In this document: positions 10,475 through 22,032 of the stretch, one piece after another | How positions within the stretch are numbered: position 1 is the stretch's first letter | Layout: the number at the start of each line of letters is the position of its first letter | The notes under the pieces: model-generated | Databases searched by the model: none | What the model was told of the DNA's origin: nothing | The model's input: the letters and a program-made list of their open reading frames with translations, nothing else | Program-made: the position numbers and the translations under genes | Assembly (NCBI RefSeq): GCF_945859705.1 | Contig: NC_079134.1 | Coordinates: forward strand, 155,407,718-155,471,717 | Source of the DNA: Episyrphus balteatus | Taxonomy: Eukaryota; Arthropoda; Insecta; Diptera; Syrphidae | Reading direction: 5' to 3' | Length of the DNA: 64,000 nucleotides

Positions 10475-13354
10475 GAGTAATTCCATGTGAAAAGAATATA
10501 CGAAAAATACCTATGTCATAAAATCTATTTGTGTCATTTTTTACCGGTTCCTGAGCTCAAAATATGAACTTCTGTATATAAATAATCCCCCAAAAAAATT
10601 AGCAAGTGAGTAGAATGAATTAATTCCCTAAGTCACTCAATTTTTGAGAGTAAAAAAAACCATGATCTTAAATTACTTTTTTGCATATTTCTTGCGACTT
10701 TAAACATAATTGAATGAATGTTTTTTTGCATTTGTAGGGTGATATTTAGACCTTTCCAAAACCGTTATTAAAAATGAAATTAGTCCATTTTAAGCTGATC
10801 TATAACAAAAAAGGTGAAAAACACATTTTATTTTTTTTCTAAAAAACCCATTTTTTAATTTTTTTTTTCAAAACTGTTTTTGAAGTAAAAAATTATGATC
10901 TTTTCAATAAAAATAGTTTCGTGATGATTTTTTGACTTTTAAGCTGTTTTTTTGCAATTTTTTATTTTGATGATTCAAATTTTTACATAAAACGATAATG
11001 AGCCTCGGCACGAGTACGATAACTTAGGCGACAAGAATTGATAACGGTATTTTGTAGAGGAGTTCAATACAATTATTTTTTACTATGGGAGGGGGGGTCT
11101 ATCTCCCCTCGTTTAGGCGGGAGGGGCAATTTTCTAAAATATGACGTAAAATACTAAAAAAATTATTAAAAATCAACGGCATTACTTACAGTTATAATTG
11201 ATATTTTTCTGAAAAGCCAGAATTGTACACTTAATTTTAGTTTTTAAATCAAATTATTTCAATTAATTTTTCTCGAAATAATCAACTTCAAAGTAAAAAT
11301 TTAGGGAAAAAAGTTTTAAAAAAACACAACAAATACTATTTTTGCCAAGACTGTCATTTTAAATATGAAATTAATCAATGAAATAAACTGCCTCAATTAA
11401 TTTCTTATCAAATACTGAAAACCAGATGCTTCTATGCCTTCTAGTTTTTGAGAAAATTGAAAATAAGAAAATTATCTTTTTTTTCATTTTTAGCTGTTTT
11501 CGTGTTTACACAAATATGATGCATGCAAGCAGTATGCCCCCTTGGGGTGGGTGCAAGTTTGGGTGTAGGCAAATTTTCTTCAGAATTTAACCCTAGTTTA
11601 CGGATTGGGGTTCGTGCGAACCCCAACGCATGTTTAAATGGTTATAACTTTTTTTAAATCCTTTTTTCGACCTGGGATGAAAACTGAGTGAACGAAATTC
11701 ATTTTTGTTTATGTTTTTTGTCTTTTTTCATAAAAGCGGTTTTATATAATTTTCTGGAATTTTTTTCTGAAAAAAAGTCACAAACCAAACTTGCGAACCC
11801 CAAGACTTAAAATGGACTATTTTCAACAATTTTTATTATATTTTGGCAACACCAAACACGTGTTATCATAAAAAGACACCGCAACTGTCACCTTAATCAA
11901 TAACAGAAAGAGACAATGCATCAAATTGTTGATAATGTACAATTAGAGGTGCATAAAAGTTTTGGAGTTCGGGCGAACCCCAAGTTTGGTTATTGCATTA
12001 TTTTGCGTGCCGTAAACTAGGGTTAAAAGTTTTTTCGAATCCAAAAGCAACTTTGTACTTACCCAAAACCCAACCTTGACCCCACCCCAAATCCTATAGT
12101 GTGCCCAAGCAGGGGCGTTGCACCCATCTCACTTTGATACGCCTTGAACTTCATACCTTTACCATTTTTATAAAAAAAAAATCGCGAGATTCTAAGGACC
12201 AATTTCAAATGGCCTAAGAGAAGCGGGACAGAGGACCCAAAAAGGAAGTTAAAATCCTGAGAACCCGCGAAGGGGGACAGGCATGATACTTTTAATTTAA
12301 AAAGCTGTTAATATTGGCGAAAATAGTCAAAAAAATGAAAATCTGATAAAAAGATAATTTTCTTATTTTCAATTTTCTCAAAAACTAGAGGGCATAGAAG
12401 CATCTGGTTTTCAGTATTTGATAAGAAATTAATTGAGGCAGTTTATTTCATTGATTAATTTCATATTTAAAATGACAGTCTTGGCAAAAATAGTATTTAA
12501 TGTGTTTTTTTAAAACTTTTTTCCCTAAATTTTTACTTTGAAGTTGATTATTTCGAGAAAAATTAATTGAAATAATTTGATTTAAAAACTAAAATTAAGT
12601 GTACAATTCTGGCTTTTCAGAAAAATATCAATTATAACTGTAAGTAATGCCGTTGATTTTTAATAATTTTTTTAGTATTTTACGTCATATTTTAGAAAAT
12701 TGCCCCTCCCGCCTAAACGAGGGGAGATAGACCCCCCCTCCCATAGTAAAAAATAATTGTATTGAACTCCTCTACAAAATACCGTTATCAATTCTTGTCG
12801 CCTAAGTTATCGTACTCGTGCCGAGGCTCATTATCGTTTTATGTAAAAATTTGAATCATCAAAATAAAAAATTGCAAAAAAACAGCTTAAAAGTCAAAAA
12901 ATCATCACGAAACTATTTTTATTGAAAAGATCATAATTTTTTACTTCAAAAACAGTTTTGAAAAAAAAAATTATAAAATGGGTTTTTTAGAAAAAAAATA
13001 AAATGTGTTCTTCACCTTTTTTGTTATAGATCAGCTTAAAATGGACTAATTTCATTTTTAATAACGGTTTTGGAAAGATATAAATATCACCCTACAAATG
13101 CAAAAAAACATTCATTCAATTATGTTTAAAGTCGCAAGAAATATGCAAAAAAGTAATTTAAGATCATGTTTTTTTTTACTCTCAAAAATTGAGTGACTTA
13201 GGGAATTAATTTATTCTACTCACTTGCTAATTTTTTTGGGGGATTATTTATATACAGAAGTTCATATTTTGAGCTCAGGAACCGGTAAAAAATGACACAA
13301 CTAGATTTTATGACATAGGTATTTTTCGTATATTCTTTTCACATGGAATTACTC
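10475..13354. mobile_element. 2.9-kb foldback element with ~1-kb inverted arms
   Basis: The outer ends are GAGTAATTCCATGTG at 10475 and its reverse complement ending at 13354. The arms stay nearly identical inward to about 11510 and 12317, so about 1.0 kb of inverted repeat encloses a spacer of about 0.8 kb. TGTT occurs directly outside both ends (10471-10474 and 13355-13358), a possible 4-bp target duplication. Each arm carries the GGGGTCTATCTCCCC-type module (near 11095 and 12725). The spacer hosts a nested piggyBac-like insertion. No transposase frame is visible. The superfamily is unresolved because 4-bp duplications occur in more than one group. Confidence 0.85.
11591..12022. mobile_element. 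piggyBac-like MITE nested in the foldback spacer
   Basis: A 432-bp segment starts CCCTAGTTTACGG and ends in the exact reverse complement CCGTAAACTAGGG. TTAA lies on both sides (11587-11590 and 12023-12026). A TTAA target and a terminal CCCTAG are the hallmarks of the piggyBac superfamily. Inside the left end is a near-palindrome GGGGTTCGTGCGAACCCC (11607-11624), and related GCGAACCCC boxes recur near 11797 and 11973, plausible transposase-binding or hairpin sites. No coding frame is present, so it would depend on a transposase encoded elsewhere. It lies within the foldback spacer, so it probably landed after that element formed. Confidence 0.85.
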
Positions 13355-14003
13355 TGTTATTGTTTAAGGGATAGAGTTCAAATAAGGTCACAAATAAGCA
13401 TAAACAAGCAATCAATATTAACAGAAAAAGAATAAGTTCCTAGAAATAACACTTTGTATGAAAATAAGCAAGTTTCGTTTCGAAATTGCCATCAAAATGA
13501 GATTTCCAAACACTCAATAAAACTTTGTTAAAGAAATGGTTTTCCCACAAATTTTTTGAACCAAAAGACACTTTTTTCAACATGTAGAAATTTCCGATAC
13601 ATTTTGCGAGATTGTCATCATGTTGCTAAGAAACATTTATCAATAAAAGGATTTGTCACTAGGCAAGTATATTTAGATGAAATGTTGCTAATGAATATTT
13701 GTCAGGTGAACATGTTGCTATAAACATTATGCTAGTGAATAATATCTCTAATGCACATGCTGCTAGAGAATTATCTACTTTGTCTAAATTTTGATATGTC
13801 ACCACTCACTAGGGGCATTTTTGAAGTTATACTTCTTATGGGAGGGTGGGTATGAAAATTTACTTTTTGACAAGAATGTCAAAGGGATTATGACGCGATC
13901 ACCCTGGGTAGCAGGGCTGTCGTTTCACCTTTAGAGTAGGCAGTACTTTAGTATTTAAAAATGCAGTACGCCGCAGTACGGCAAACATAAAACACACAAC
14001 ACG
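13355..14003. repeat. AT-rich stretch with degenerate ATGTTGCTA repeats
   Basis: No gene is seen. From about 13600 to 13800 short phrases such as CATGTTGCTAA, AATGTTGCTAATGAA, ACATGTTGCTATAAAC and ACATGCTGCTAGAGAA recur at irregular spacings of about 25-60 bases. The same phrase family reappears at 16150-16480, so both are parts of one old minisatellite-like region now separated by the 14-bp repeat and the hAT element. Confidence 0.5.
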
Positions 14004-14217
14004 TTGCAAGTTACATGTTTCATGTGGCAAGTTGCATGTGGCAAGTTGTATGTGGCAAGTTGCATGTGGCAAGTTGCATGTGGCAAGTTGTATATGGCAA
14101 GTTGCGTGTGGCAAGTTGCATGTGGCAAGTTGCGTGTGGCAAGTTGCATGTGGCAAGTTACATGTGGCAAGTTGCATGTGGCAAGTTGCATGTGGTAATT
14201 TCCATGTGGCAAGTTGC
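14004..14217. repeat. 14-bp minisatellite (CAAGTTGCATGTGG)n
   Basis: About 15 copies of a 14-bp unit, CAAGTTGCATGTGG, with single-base variants (for example TATGTGG or CGTGTGG). The period is not a multiple of three, so all six frames stay open across it and give false frames of 64-112 codons. The array is interrupted at 14218 by the hAT element. One further partial unit, CAAGTTGCAT, continues at 15681 after it. Confidence 0.95.
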
Positions 14218-15680
14218 CAGGGTTGCAAAAAGCTCACATTTCAGCTCAGCTCACAGCTCAGCTCAAATTTGAGCTAGGTACCATAGCTTAGGTCATTTGA
14301 GCTGAGTTGAAAGTGAGCTGAGCTGAAAGTGAGCGCCCCAACTTCCAACGCCAATATCTCGGAATTTTGAAAAAAATGAAAAAAATTTTTTTGATGCCAA
14401 AAGGTAGCGGGGACTCTAACCTACATTTGGGTACATCTCTCATCCCTGTAGGTCCACGCGTTCTCAAACCGGGAGAACTTAAAAGTAAAAAAAAAAATAG
14501 GCACGATTCTGAAAAAATAGGCATGATGTGGCGGTTTAACATGGAAGGCGATTTTTTAAAAATCTGACAATGTTCAAAGCGTAGGCCCATGACACAAGCT
14601 ATCATTTGGCATCACTCCCAAAAATTACTCTCAAGCGGTTTAGCTTAAAGGAGCGTTTAGAGATTCGGGGATTTTTCGAAAAAAAAATTTACCCCAACTT
14701 TCAAAACCGATTTTCTCGGAATTTTAAAAAAAGCCGAAAAACCGGATTATACCACTATCGGGTAGCTGAGAATATAAGCTTTCATATGGCACCACTCCCC
14801 TGTCTCCAGATCAAAGCGTTCCAACGCCTATATCTCGGAATTTTGAAAAAAATGAAAAAAAATTTTTTGATGCCAAAAGGTAGCGGGGACTCTAACCTAC
14901 ATTTGGGTACAACTCTCATCCCTGTAGGTCCACGCGTTCTCAAACCGGGAGAACTTAAAAGTAAAAAAAAAAATAGGCACGATTCTGAAAAAATAGGCAT
15001 GATGTGGCGGTTTAACACGGAAGGCGATTTTTTAAAAATCTGATAATGTGCAAAGCGTAGGCCCATGACACAAGCTATCATTTGGCATCACTCCCAAAAA
15101 TTACTCTCAAGCGGTTTAGCTTCAAGGAGCGTTTAAAGATTCGGGGATTTTTCGAAAAAAAAAATTTACCCCAACTTTCAAAACCGATTTTCTCGGAATT
15201 TTAAAAAAAGTCGAAAAACCGGATTGTACCGGAATTTTTTTTTTATGATAAAAAAAGAAATATTTTACTAAAAAAATAGAAATATATTTACTATCAAAAA
15301 CACCAAGAGAAAAGATCACGAAAAATTATCTGTCTTATTTATAAAAATATCTATGTGTTAAAATAATTCCATTAATAACTAGAACCAAACATCTTAAGCT
15401 ATGGTGTTTTATAAAAGTTTAAAATATCTTCATATTTCATTATACTTTCCTAATAAAAATCAATATATCCTCTCACCCATCACAGCTCAGCTCAGCTCAC
15501 TTTACCTTAGCTCACCCAACAGCTCAGCTCAGCTCACCGACAGCTCAGCTCACCCAACAGCTCAGCTCAACCATCAGCTCAGCTCACTTTCAGCTTAGCT
15601 CAAATGAGCTAAAGTGAGCTAGCTCAAAATTTGAGCTGAGCTGCGAGCTGAGCTCACTTTTGAGCTTTGTAGCAACCCTG
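14218..15680. mobile_element. Non-autonomous hAT-type element with 8-bp duplication CAAGTTGC
   Basis: The element begins CAGGGTTGC and ends GCAACCCTG. It is flanked by an exact 8-bp direct duplication, CAAGTTGC (14210-14217 and 15681-15688). An 8-bp duplication and a CAGGG terminus are typical of hAT transposons. Subterminal regions (14230-14335 and 15480-15670) are packed with AGCTCAGCTCA-type repeats in both orientations, as hAT transposase-binding arrays often are. The interior is a tandem duplication of a unit of about 476 bp (from 14343 and from 14819) that also occurs once in the second hAT-type element at 26139-27378. Short open frames here (up to 145 codons) follow the repeat and show no transposase domain. 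Confidence 0.92.
14343..15230. repeat. Tandem ~476-bp satellite-like module inside the hAT element
   Basis: Unit 1 starts at 14343 and unit 2 at 14819, an offset of 476 bases. Unit 2 is truncated near 15230. The units differ by scattered substitutions. Similar short open frames on the minus strand in each unit simply reflect DNA similarity; none has a recognisable domain. A third, more diverged unit lies at about 26645-27165 inside a hAT-type element with different ends. Confidence 0.9.
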
Positions 15681-15688
15681 CAAGTTGC

Positions 15689-16139
15689 ATATTGCTACTA
15701 CTAGTGCTGAAGCACACACAATCCTCATAAAATTACCATATAGCATATTTTATGCGCAATTTGTTTACTTTCGTTAAGCATATACCGTACGTTCTGAACC
15801 GCACAACATGAGTAAATTTCACAGATTAAATTGAAAACTACATGGACGCAAGGAATATGAAAGAATTAATTTATTGTTCACTTGATAAAAATGTAAAAAA
15901 CGAAGTGTGGATTAATTAATTTAATAATAGAAATTAAAAATATCAAATGAAATTCATTTATATATACTGAATGAGAAGTATAACTTCAGTCGCGTGTACA
16001 TGTGTACACACACTTTTTTTTGGCAGATATTATGGTAGTGTGCATTTTCATTCGAAATACAAGTATTTAAGAACATGTCACGAAAGGACATGTTTCTTGA
16101 TATATCCCTTGAAACTTTTAACTAACAGACATCTAAAAA
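15689..16139. other. AT-rich non-coding stretch
   Basis: No gene is seen. A 61-codon frame on the plus strand (15971-16156) has no recognised features. Confidence 0.55.
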
Positions 16140-16480
16140 TGTCACTAGATTCCTAACTTGTTGTGCATGTTGCCTGGGACATGCACGGTGAATATGCACT
16201 CAAAATTCATGTTGCTAGAGAGAATGCATATGTACGAAATGTTGCTGGATGACATTCTAATAGGAGACATGTCTTTGGGCACATGGAATTAAGGGACATT
16301 ATCCTGGGTGACATGTTTTTTTTTTTGGGAACATGAAGCATGGGGACATTTCCATAGGGAAACATGTTCCTAGATGACAATTGTGTTTAAAAAGCTATCA
16401 CTAAGAACATATCACTAGGAATCTTGTAGCAAGCGTATATGTATACATAGATAAGAAACATGTTGCAAGGAGATATATAG
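16140..16480. repeat. Degenerate ACATGTTGC / GGGACAT repeats
   Basis: Phrases such as GCATGTTGCCTGGGACATG, TTCATGTTGCTAGAGAG, AAATGTTGCTGGATGACAT, GGGACATTATCCTGGGTG and ACATGTTCCTAGATGACA recur about every 25-45 bases. They match the phrases at 13600-13800 and look like the far side of one decayed minisatellite. Confidence 0.55.
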
Positions 16481-16529
16481 CTTGATTTATATGCATCTTT
16501 TTATGAAAACTCACCTCAATAAATTAATT

Positions 16530-16606
16530 AATTTTTTTCCTTTTTTTATTTCTTTTCAGGTAAGTCATCAAAAAGTTACACAATCTTAAAAATTAATTAC
16601 GTAAGT
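16530..16606 (+). other. Candidate recursive splice site 1 with short cryptic exon
   Basis: A long T/C tract (about 16531-16556) ends in CAG (16557-16559) and is directly followed by GTAAGT (16560-16565). This joins an ideal 3' splice site to an ideal 5' splice site with no exon between, the signature of a ratcheting or recursive splice site in long insect introns. A branch-point-like ATTAAT lies just upstream. A second GTAAGT follows at 16601-16606, so a 41-nt cryptic exon could be defined, as reported for Drosophila recursive sites. The alternative is chance in AT-rich DNA. A matching second site at 37088 on the same strand makes chance less likely. Confidence 0.6.
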
Positions 16607-19600
16607 TTCCTTCAGGCAGAAAAATGATAGTAAAAAAAAATATAAAATTTCCCACAATAAAACACTTAAATTTTATATCTATAGCTACCGAAAAAATGTT
16701 AACATTCTTTAAAACCACCACTTAAGTAATAATCTTCTTCAAAATGTACCCATTTGTGGTATTAAACTTCCTTGAAATTCTTTCCCCTTTTTCAAATGAA
16801 ACCTAAGAAGATTTAATTCGTCTTCACACTCGTAATCACCTCGTTAAAGTAAAAAAAAGAAGAGGTATTTTACCAAATTACAATATTCAAGATATTTTCT
16901 TCTTTCTCCCCAAAAAAAAAAAACAAGAATCACTCAACAACATATCTCTTCAACATATCCCCTCATAAAACCACACAAAAACTCAAGAACCTATACATAA
17001 CATTATTGTTTGTGTTTTCATTTCGACATATTCTCACACCCTTTTAACATTTGTCATTCTTGTGCATTGCAACCGCAAAGCAATGATAGAACTGTGATGT
17101 GATTTGTTGAATTTTAAAAATACAAAAAAAAGAAAAACAGAAACAAAAATCCAAAATGCACGAAAATAATACATAAATTCTCCCCAACATTGGAGTTGAA
17201 TGACATTAATAGTTCGGGCGGTAATGTTGGATTTTAATATAATTTTTTTTCTCTTGAAATTTCAATTTATAGAAAAAGTAAAAAAAAAAACGCCTAAAAT
17301 TATTTGAAACTTCTTAAAATTCCTTGACATAAAAATTGATCAAAAACGTTTTAACCGTTGACGAGAAAATCCAAGATAAACATAGTTTTTGACAGTTAAT
17401 TCCATCGGTCTTTGACAGCTAGTTAAACCTTTGACGTTTGCAAAAGCACTTCCCGAACTATAAATCTTCGATTTGAAGAATAATTTTGACTTTTATTTCT
17501 TCTTCTGTCAGAGCATATCAGCGCACCGCAACGCAGAGAAAGTGACACATCATTTTTATGTTCCACGCACAGACAACTCTCTGTAGCACGTTTGAACGAA
17601 TTTTCCCATCTGTCATGTGTGCGTATGAAATAAATTTAACTAATTTGGCAGAAAAACAAATTTATCACTCAGATGATATACAAATATAAATCTAATTTTC
17701 ATTTGAACCTGTCAAATGATTGCAAAAGATACAAAGATAGTTGTTTTTTTGCTCAGTTTTTGAATTGAAAAAAAAAAATAGTATCAAAACAATCTCTTGT
17801 ACCACCTGTTCAAACTACAACAAACTGAACTAACCTCGAACAAGTTCATGCTGTGCACTGAGCCGAGAGCCACAGCCGTAAATTCAAATTGATTGCATTG
17901 ATATCCTGAGGTAATCACGTCAATCATTTACCATTCAGTTTCGAATCAGAGATAAAATGCCCGAATAGATACTTTTTACCTTACTGATGTGTAGGCAAAA
18001 AGAAAAAAAAGATACACGCTTTTCCACATATAAAATAAGCGATTGATATGTCTATTTCAATTTCATCTGCACACAAATTTTGTATGTTGCATGTTAGAAG
18101 AGATATATGTAGATAAAAAAAAAGTCAGCAACAGCAGCATGTGGATAGTAGATGTTGCTGGTGACCATTGCTGAGTTTTAATTTAGTTAAATTTATGGCA
18201 TTCACTTCAACTGGAAATGGCTTTAACTGTATTTATAGCAAATTAAGCATTTGGCTCCAAATTGGAAACGTTCAATTGGATTTAATGTGGTATGGAGAGA
18301 GAGAGATGTTAAGATAGAGATATGGGGGCTATGGACAAGAGAGATACGCGGATAAAGTTGTAATCAGCTTCGGTTTTGGTATGTCTGTCTAGACAAATTT
18401 GAAAGTTTTGAGGTGTTGCGTCTGCTAAGAAGGAAAGCATTTAACAAAAAAAGAAATAAAATTAAAATTAAAAAAAAGAAAAAAAAAATACTGGCCCACA
18501 GTGATACTGCTGAGGTACACCACATTTATTTTTTGTTATTTTTTTCTATTAAAGTGCATGCAATTGTGTTGTTGCTTCTTTCTTTTTTTTTACGCTTTGC
18601 CTTCTTTTTTCTTGACTTTGGACATAATTTACGTGATCACTGTGGCGGATAAGAAATTAGCCAAGAGGCAGATCGAAACATTACCGCAACTTGACTACAC
18701 TCTATATAATATGTACTGAATAAAACTACCATACCGACTGTGAGATATCTCTAACAAACCAAAACGACACGCTCTACGACCAGCACTAGCAGCTAGCACC
18801 ATCGTTTGAATGGTTGTTGTGTTTCATGGTGTTTCATTAAAGGCATGAAAATCTCAGTATAAAGCGTGTTGAGGAGATTTATGGTTAAGGCGCTTGCATT
18901 TTTCGGTTTTGCAGATCTCACGAATCAATGGATGTAACGCGTCGCGGTGACTTGGCCGAACGGAATAAGAAGGCTAGTTTTAGATGGGGAAGTGATATTT
19001 ATTTTTTTGTTTAGATATTTTCTTGTGGAAGAGGTCAGAATTTTCGTTTTTTTGATATTGGCTTTTTTTTTGGGTTGGTTTTGTATAGGTAGTTTTTTCG
19101 GTTTTTTTCTGTTCATTTACTGTTGCAATATTGTGTTGTGTATAGTTTTATCGATGGCACGACTTCGGTTTCAATTGAAAGGTGAAAGTGGATATAGAAG
19201 GTGGTTGGTATATATAGATGTTGCATATCTAACCCAAATTCAACAATTGGGAAAGAACATTCGGAAAATTTTGTTTAATTTTTTTTGTGTGTTATTTGAT
19301 TTAAAATATTGTTTGTGTTATTATTAATTGGGGAAACGTGATTTTTTTTTTCGTTTGGGAAGTATTATGTTGGTTTTGATTGATTAGGAATGATTTTAAT
19401 TCTGAATTATGAGAGAAATCTTTTAGAGATGAATTGGATTGGTTTCCCACACTTTGACTATTAGGATTGCGGAAATCACATCTCAGACTCAATGAAATAG
19501 TAACTGACGAAAGGTACGAATTTTTCAGTTGACTAAGTAATTGGCTAAGGCAGGCTAGTTTGGTAACTACATGCGGCATGGTTAGGACCCTATCGACGAT

Positions 19601-19659
19601 AGGTTGATAAACATATGAGTCTGAAATCCGGTATTTTTGTACAGAATCGTTAAAATAAA
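16607..19659. other. AT-rich non-coding stretch
   Basis: No gene is recognised. Bases around 17505-17600 and 18725-18800 are somewhat less AT-rich. A GGTTAAGGCGCTTGC phrase at about 18883-18898 recalls a tRNA A box, but no convincing B box or cloverleaf follows. Short frames near 18413-19327 are Phe- and Lys-rich, lack domains, and look like by-products of T and A runs. Confidence 0.55.
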
Positions 19660-20640
19660 CGTTATATAGAAATTTTGAAAATTTTTCAAAAAACACATTT
19701 TTGGATATTTGAAAAATAAATCAATTTTGTGAAAATAGGTTGATGAATTTTATCGAAATTTGGTTTTTATGTGTTGAATAATATTTTATTAAAAATGTCA
19801 TACCAACTTTTTTTTGAAAAATAAGAGAAAATTTTTAAAATAAAAAAAGTATTTTTAACAGCTCCAACGATTTTCGAAATTTTTGTTCTAAAAAATCCTT
19901 TTTATCCAAAAAATCAAAAATGGCATAAAAATAGATTTTAATTTTTTTACATTACTTATGAAATTCCTTAAAAATAACAAATATTAAATTTTCTCTAATT
20001 ATGTATGTTCAGTAAAAAGCTTTAACATAAGAGTTACTTTTACTTTTGTCCCGTTATTAACGGTACCTGTAAAATAGAACGTTTATTTTGATTTATGAAT
20101 TTTTCGTAAACAAAAAAAAAAAAAACAGATTTAAACCAAAACTTTTATACAAGAACTTTGAAACAAAAGCTACTTAAAAACTTTAAAAAAAACATATTTT
20201 TGGATTAAAATTTTTTTTTTGAAAAATCAATTTTTTGAAAACGGGTTGATGATATCGAATTTTTGTTTTTATGTGTTGTTGTTGAATAATACTTTAATAC
20301 TTAAAAATGACATATCAACATTTTTTTTGAAAAATGTTGTGAAATTTTTATATATAAAAAATTATTTTTTTTTTTAAAAAGGGCTCTAACAATTTTCGAA
20401 ATTATTTTCTAAAAATTCGTTTTTATGCAAGATCTCAAACTGCATACTTGCTTTTGTGTAAAAATTCCTTTAAATCGGTGTTTAATTAATTATAAAAACA
20501 GATTAATTTTTTTTTGAACACTACTTATGAAATTCCTTTAAAATAACAAATTTAAATTTTTTCTATTTTTTTTTTCGGTAAAAAGCTTTAACTTTTACTA
20601 TAAGAGCAAGTACGTGCGACCCCAGTCTATATTATTTTTT
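19660..20640 (+). mobile_element. Helitron-like element fragment, copy C (tandem tails)
   Basis: Two consecutive partial copies (about 19660-20040 and 20041-20640) of the A/T-rich 3' portion of the element seen whole at 21871-22867. Both contain a block around TGATGAATTTT or TGATGATATC followed by TTTTTATGTGTTG, and both end near AAAAAGCTTTAAC. The second reaches the terminal AAGAGCAAGTACGTGCGACC box (about 20603-20622). The GTCY tract and 5' end are absent. Confidence 0.6.
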
Positions 20641-20865
20641 TTTTGTATTCCTTTGATTTATTTTGAAAACACAAGTTTTTGGCAAAAATGACATATTATG
20701 AAACGAATATTTTTTAAAAAATCTAAATTTCTTTATAATCTTATAACTGTCATAGAACTTGGTTGAGATAGCATCACTATAAATCACAATCCAAGATAAC
20801 AGATGTCAGTATGTCAATGTAAATCAGAGCCTGAAATAACAGGTGCCACTCTAACTAATTTTTAA

Positions 20866-21092
20866 GAAGTTACGAAAAACCGAAGTTATGAAAAACCAGA
20901 GTTATGAACACCAAAGCTATGAAAGTCTTTAACCTTACGTAACTTCGGTCTTTCATAACTTCGGTCTTTCAAGACTTCGGTCTTTTATAACTTCGGTCTT
21001 TCATAACTTCGGTTTTTCGTAACTTCGGTTTTGCGTAACTTTGACGCGCGTAACTCTGTCACGCATAACTCTGGTGTTCATAACTTCGTCGG
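20866..21092. repeat. Inverted tandem array of a CATAACTTCGGTCTTT-type unit
   Basis: From 20938 to about 21092 a unit of 14-17 bp, close to CATAACTTCGGTCTTT, repeats about nine times. Just upstream (20866-20935) the reverse-complement unit (AAAACCGAAGTTATGA, AACACCAAAGCTATGA) repeats about four times. The outermost inner phrases are also paired (GTTATGAACACC on the left, GGTGTTCATAAC on the right). The whole array can fold into a long imperfect hairpin. Confidence 0.85.
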
Positions 21093-21870
21093 TTTCCCAC
21101 AGAATATACTTCGTTCTAACTCAAGCACAACTCGACTTGTTAAATACTGGATTGGACCAGCTCACCGATGCATTTTTTGTGTAGTAAGCGGATGTGAATT
21201 ATATTTTCATAGCATAAAAAAAAACATTACTTATTTTAATTTTAATAGCACATTTTTAATATTTTAATAAAATTTTGACTCATCGCAATATTTTATTTAT
21301 TGATGTTCTTTGCTTATTACTAGTTACGTTAAGTTAGAATGAACACAAACTTAACGGCTGTCAAACAGTCTACAAAATTACTCTACAATCTACATACTGT
21401 CAAAAGATCTTAAAATATAGTTGCAACATATTTGAAACTGTTTTACAGTCGCTTAACAGATTTATCAATACAACAAATACCGCATTTCGTCATCACACAA
21501 TATTACTCATCGAACTTCCTGAACTAAACAAAATCAAGGAATCTCACAAATCTACTCATACCACAAACTGCTTATTCATTCTTCTGGCACCCAATGTTTC
21601 CAGGAAAATATTTTTTTCATATTTTTTTTTGTATGTGAAGGAGATTGATAGTGAAGTAGCAAAATAAAAATAACGAAACAAACTCGCTGGCATGACTTGG
21701 CGCAACCAAATTGCGCCAGCCACCTTACGCCAAAGCCCACACAAAAAAACGGATGCAAAACTATTTATTGTTCATGTTGAAAAATATTAAAGTTAAACAC
21801 ACAATTCTCAAATATACACATAACCTACCAGAGTTGAACACATGAGTTGTTGATCATTTTTTATCAATTT
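21093..21870. other. AT-rich non-coding stretch
   Basis: No gene is seen. Short minus-strand frames of about 60 codons (21556-21758) have no recognised domain. Confidence 0.55.
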
Positions 21871-21991
21871 TTTACTTGCGATATAGGTACTATAGGGCAA
21901 GTTTAGGATTCGTAAAAAAAATCGAACTCGAGATAACAATTTTACATGACATTACGATGATGGAGAATGCCAAAAAAGTGGGTCCGGCAAT

Positions 21992-22032
<41 letters not shown>

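Noticed and set aside
13899..14277. Five overlapping open frames on both strands.
   Set aside because: They arise from the 14-bp minisatellite, whose unit lacks stops in most frames.
14288..15081. Related minus-strand frames repeated in each module copy, also at 26658-26978, and a 145-codon plus-strand frame.
   Set aside because: Their similarity follows from the duplicated DNA. There is no known domain, and the frames are not equally preserved in the third copy.
18868..18930. Possible tRNA or tRNA-derived SINE head (GGTTAAGGCGCTTGC).
   Set aside because: Only an A-box-like phrase is present; the B-box position reads TCACGAATCA and no acceptor stem pairs.
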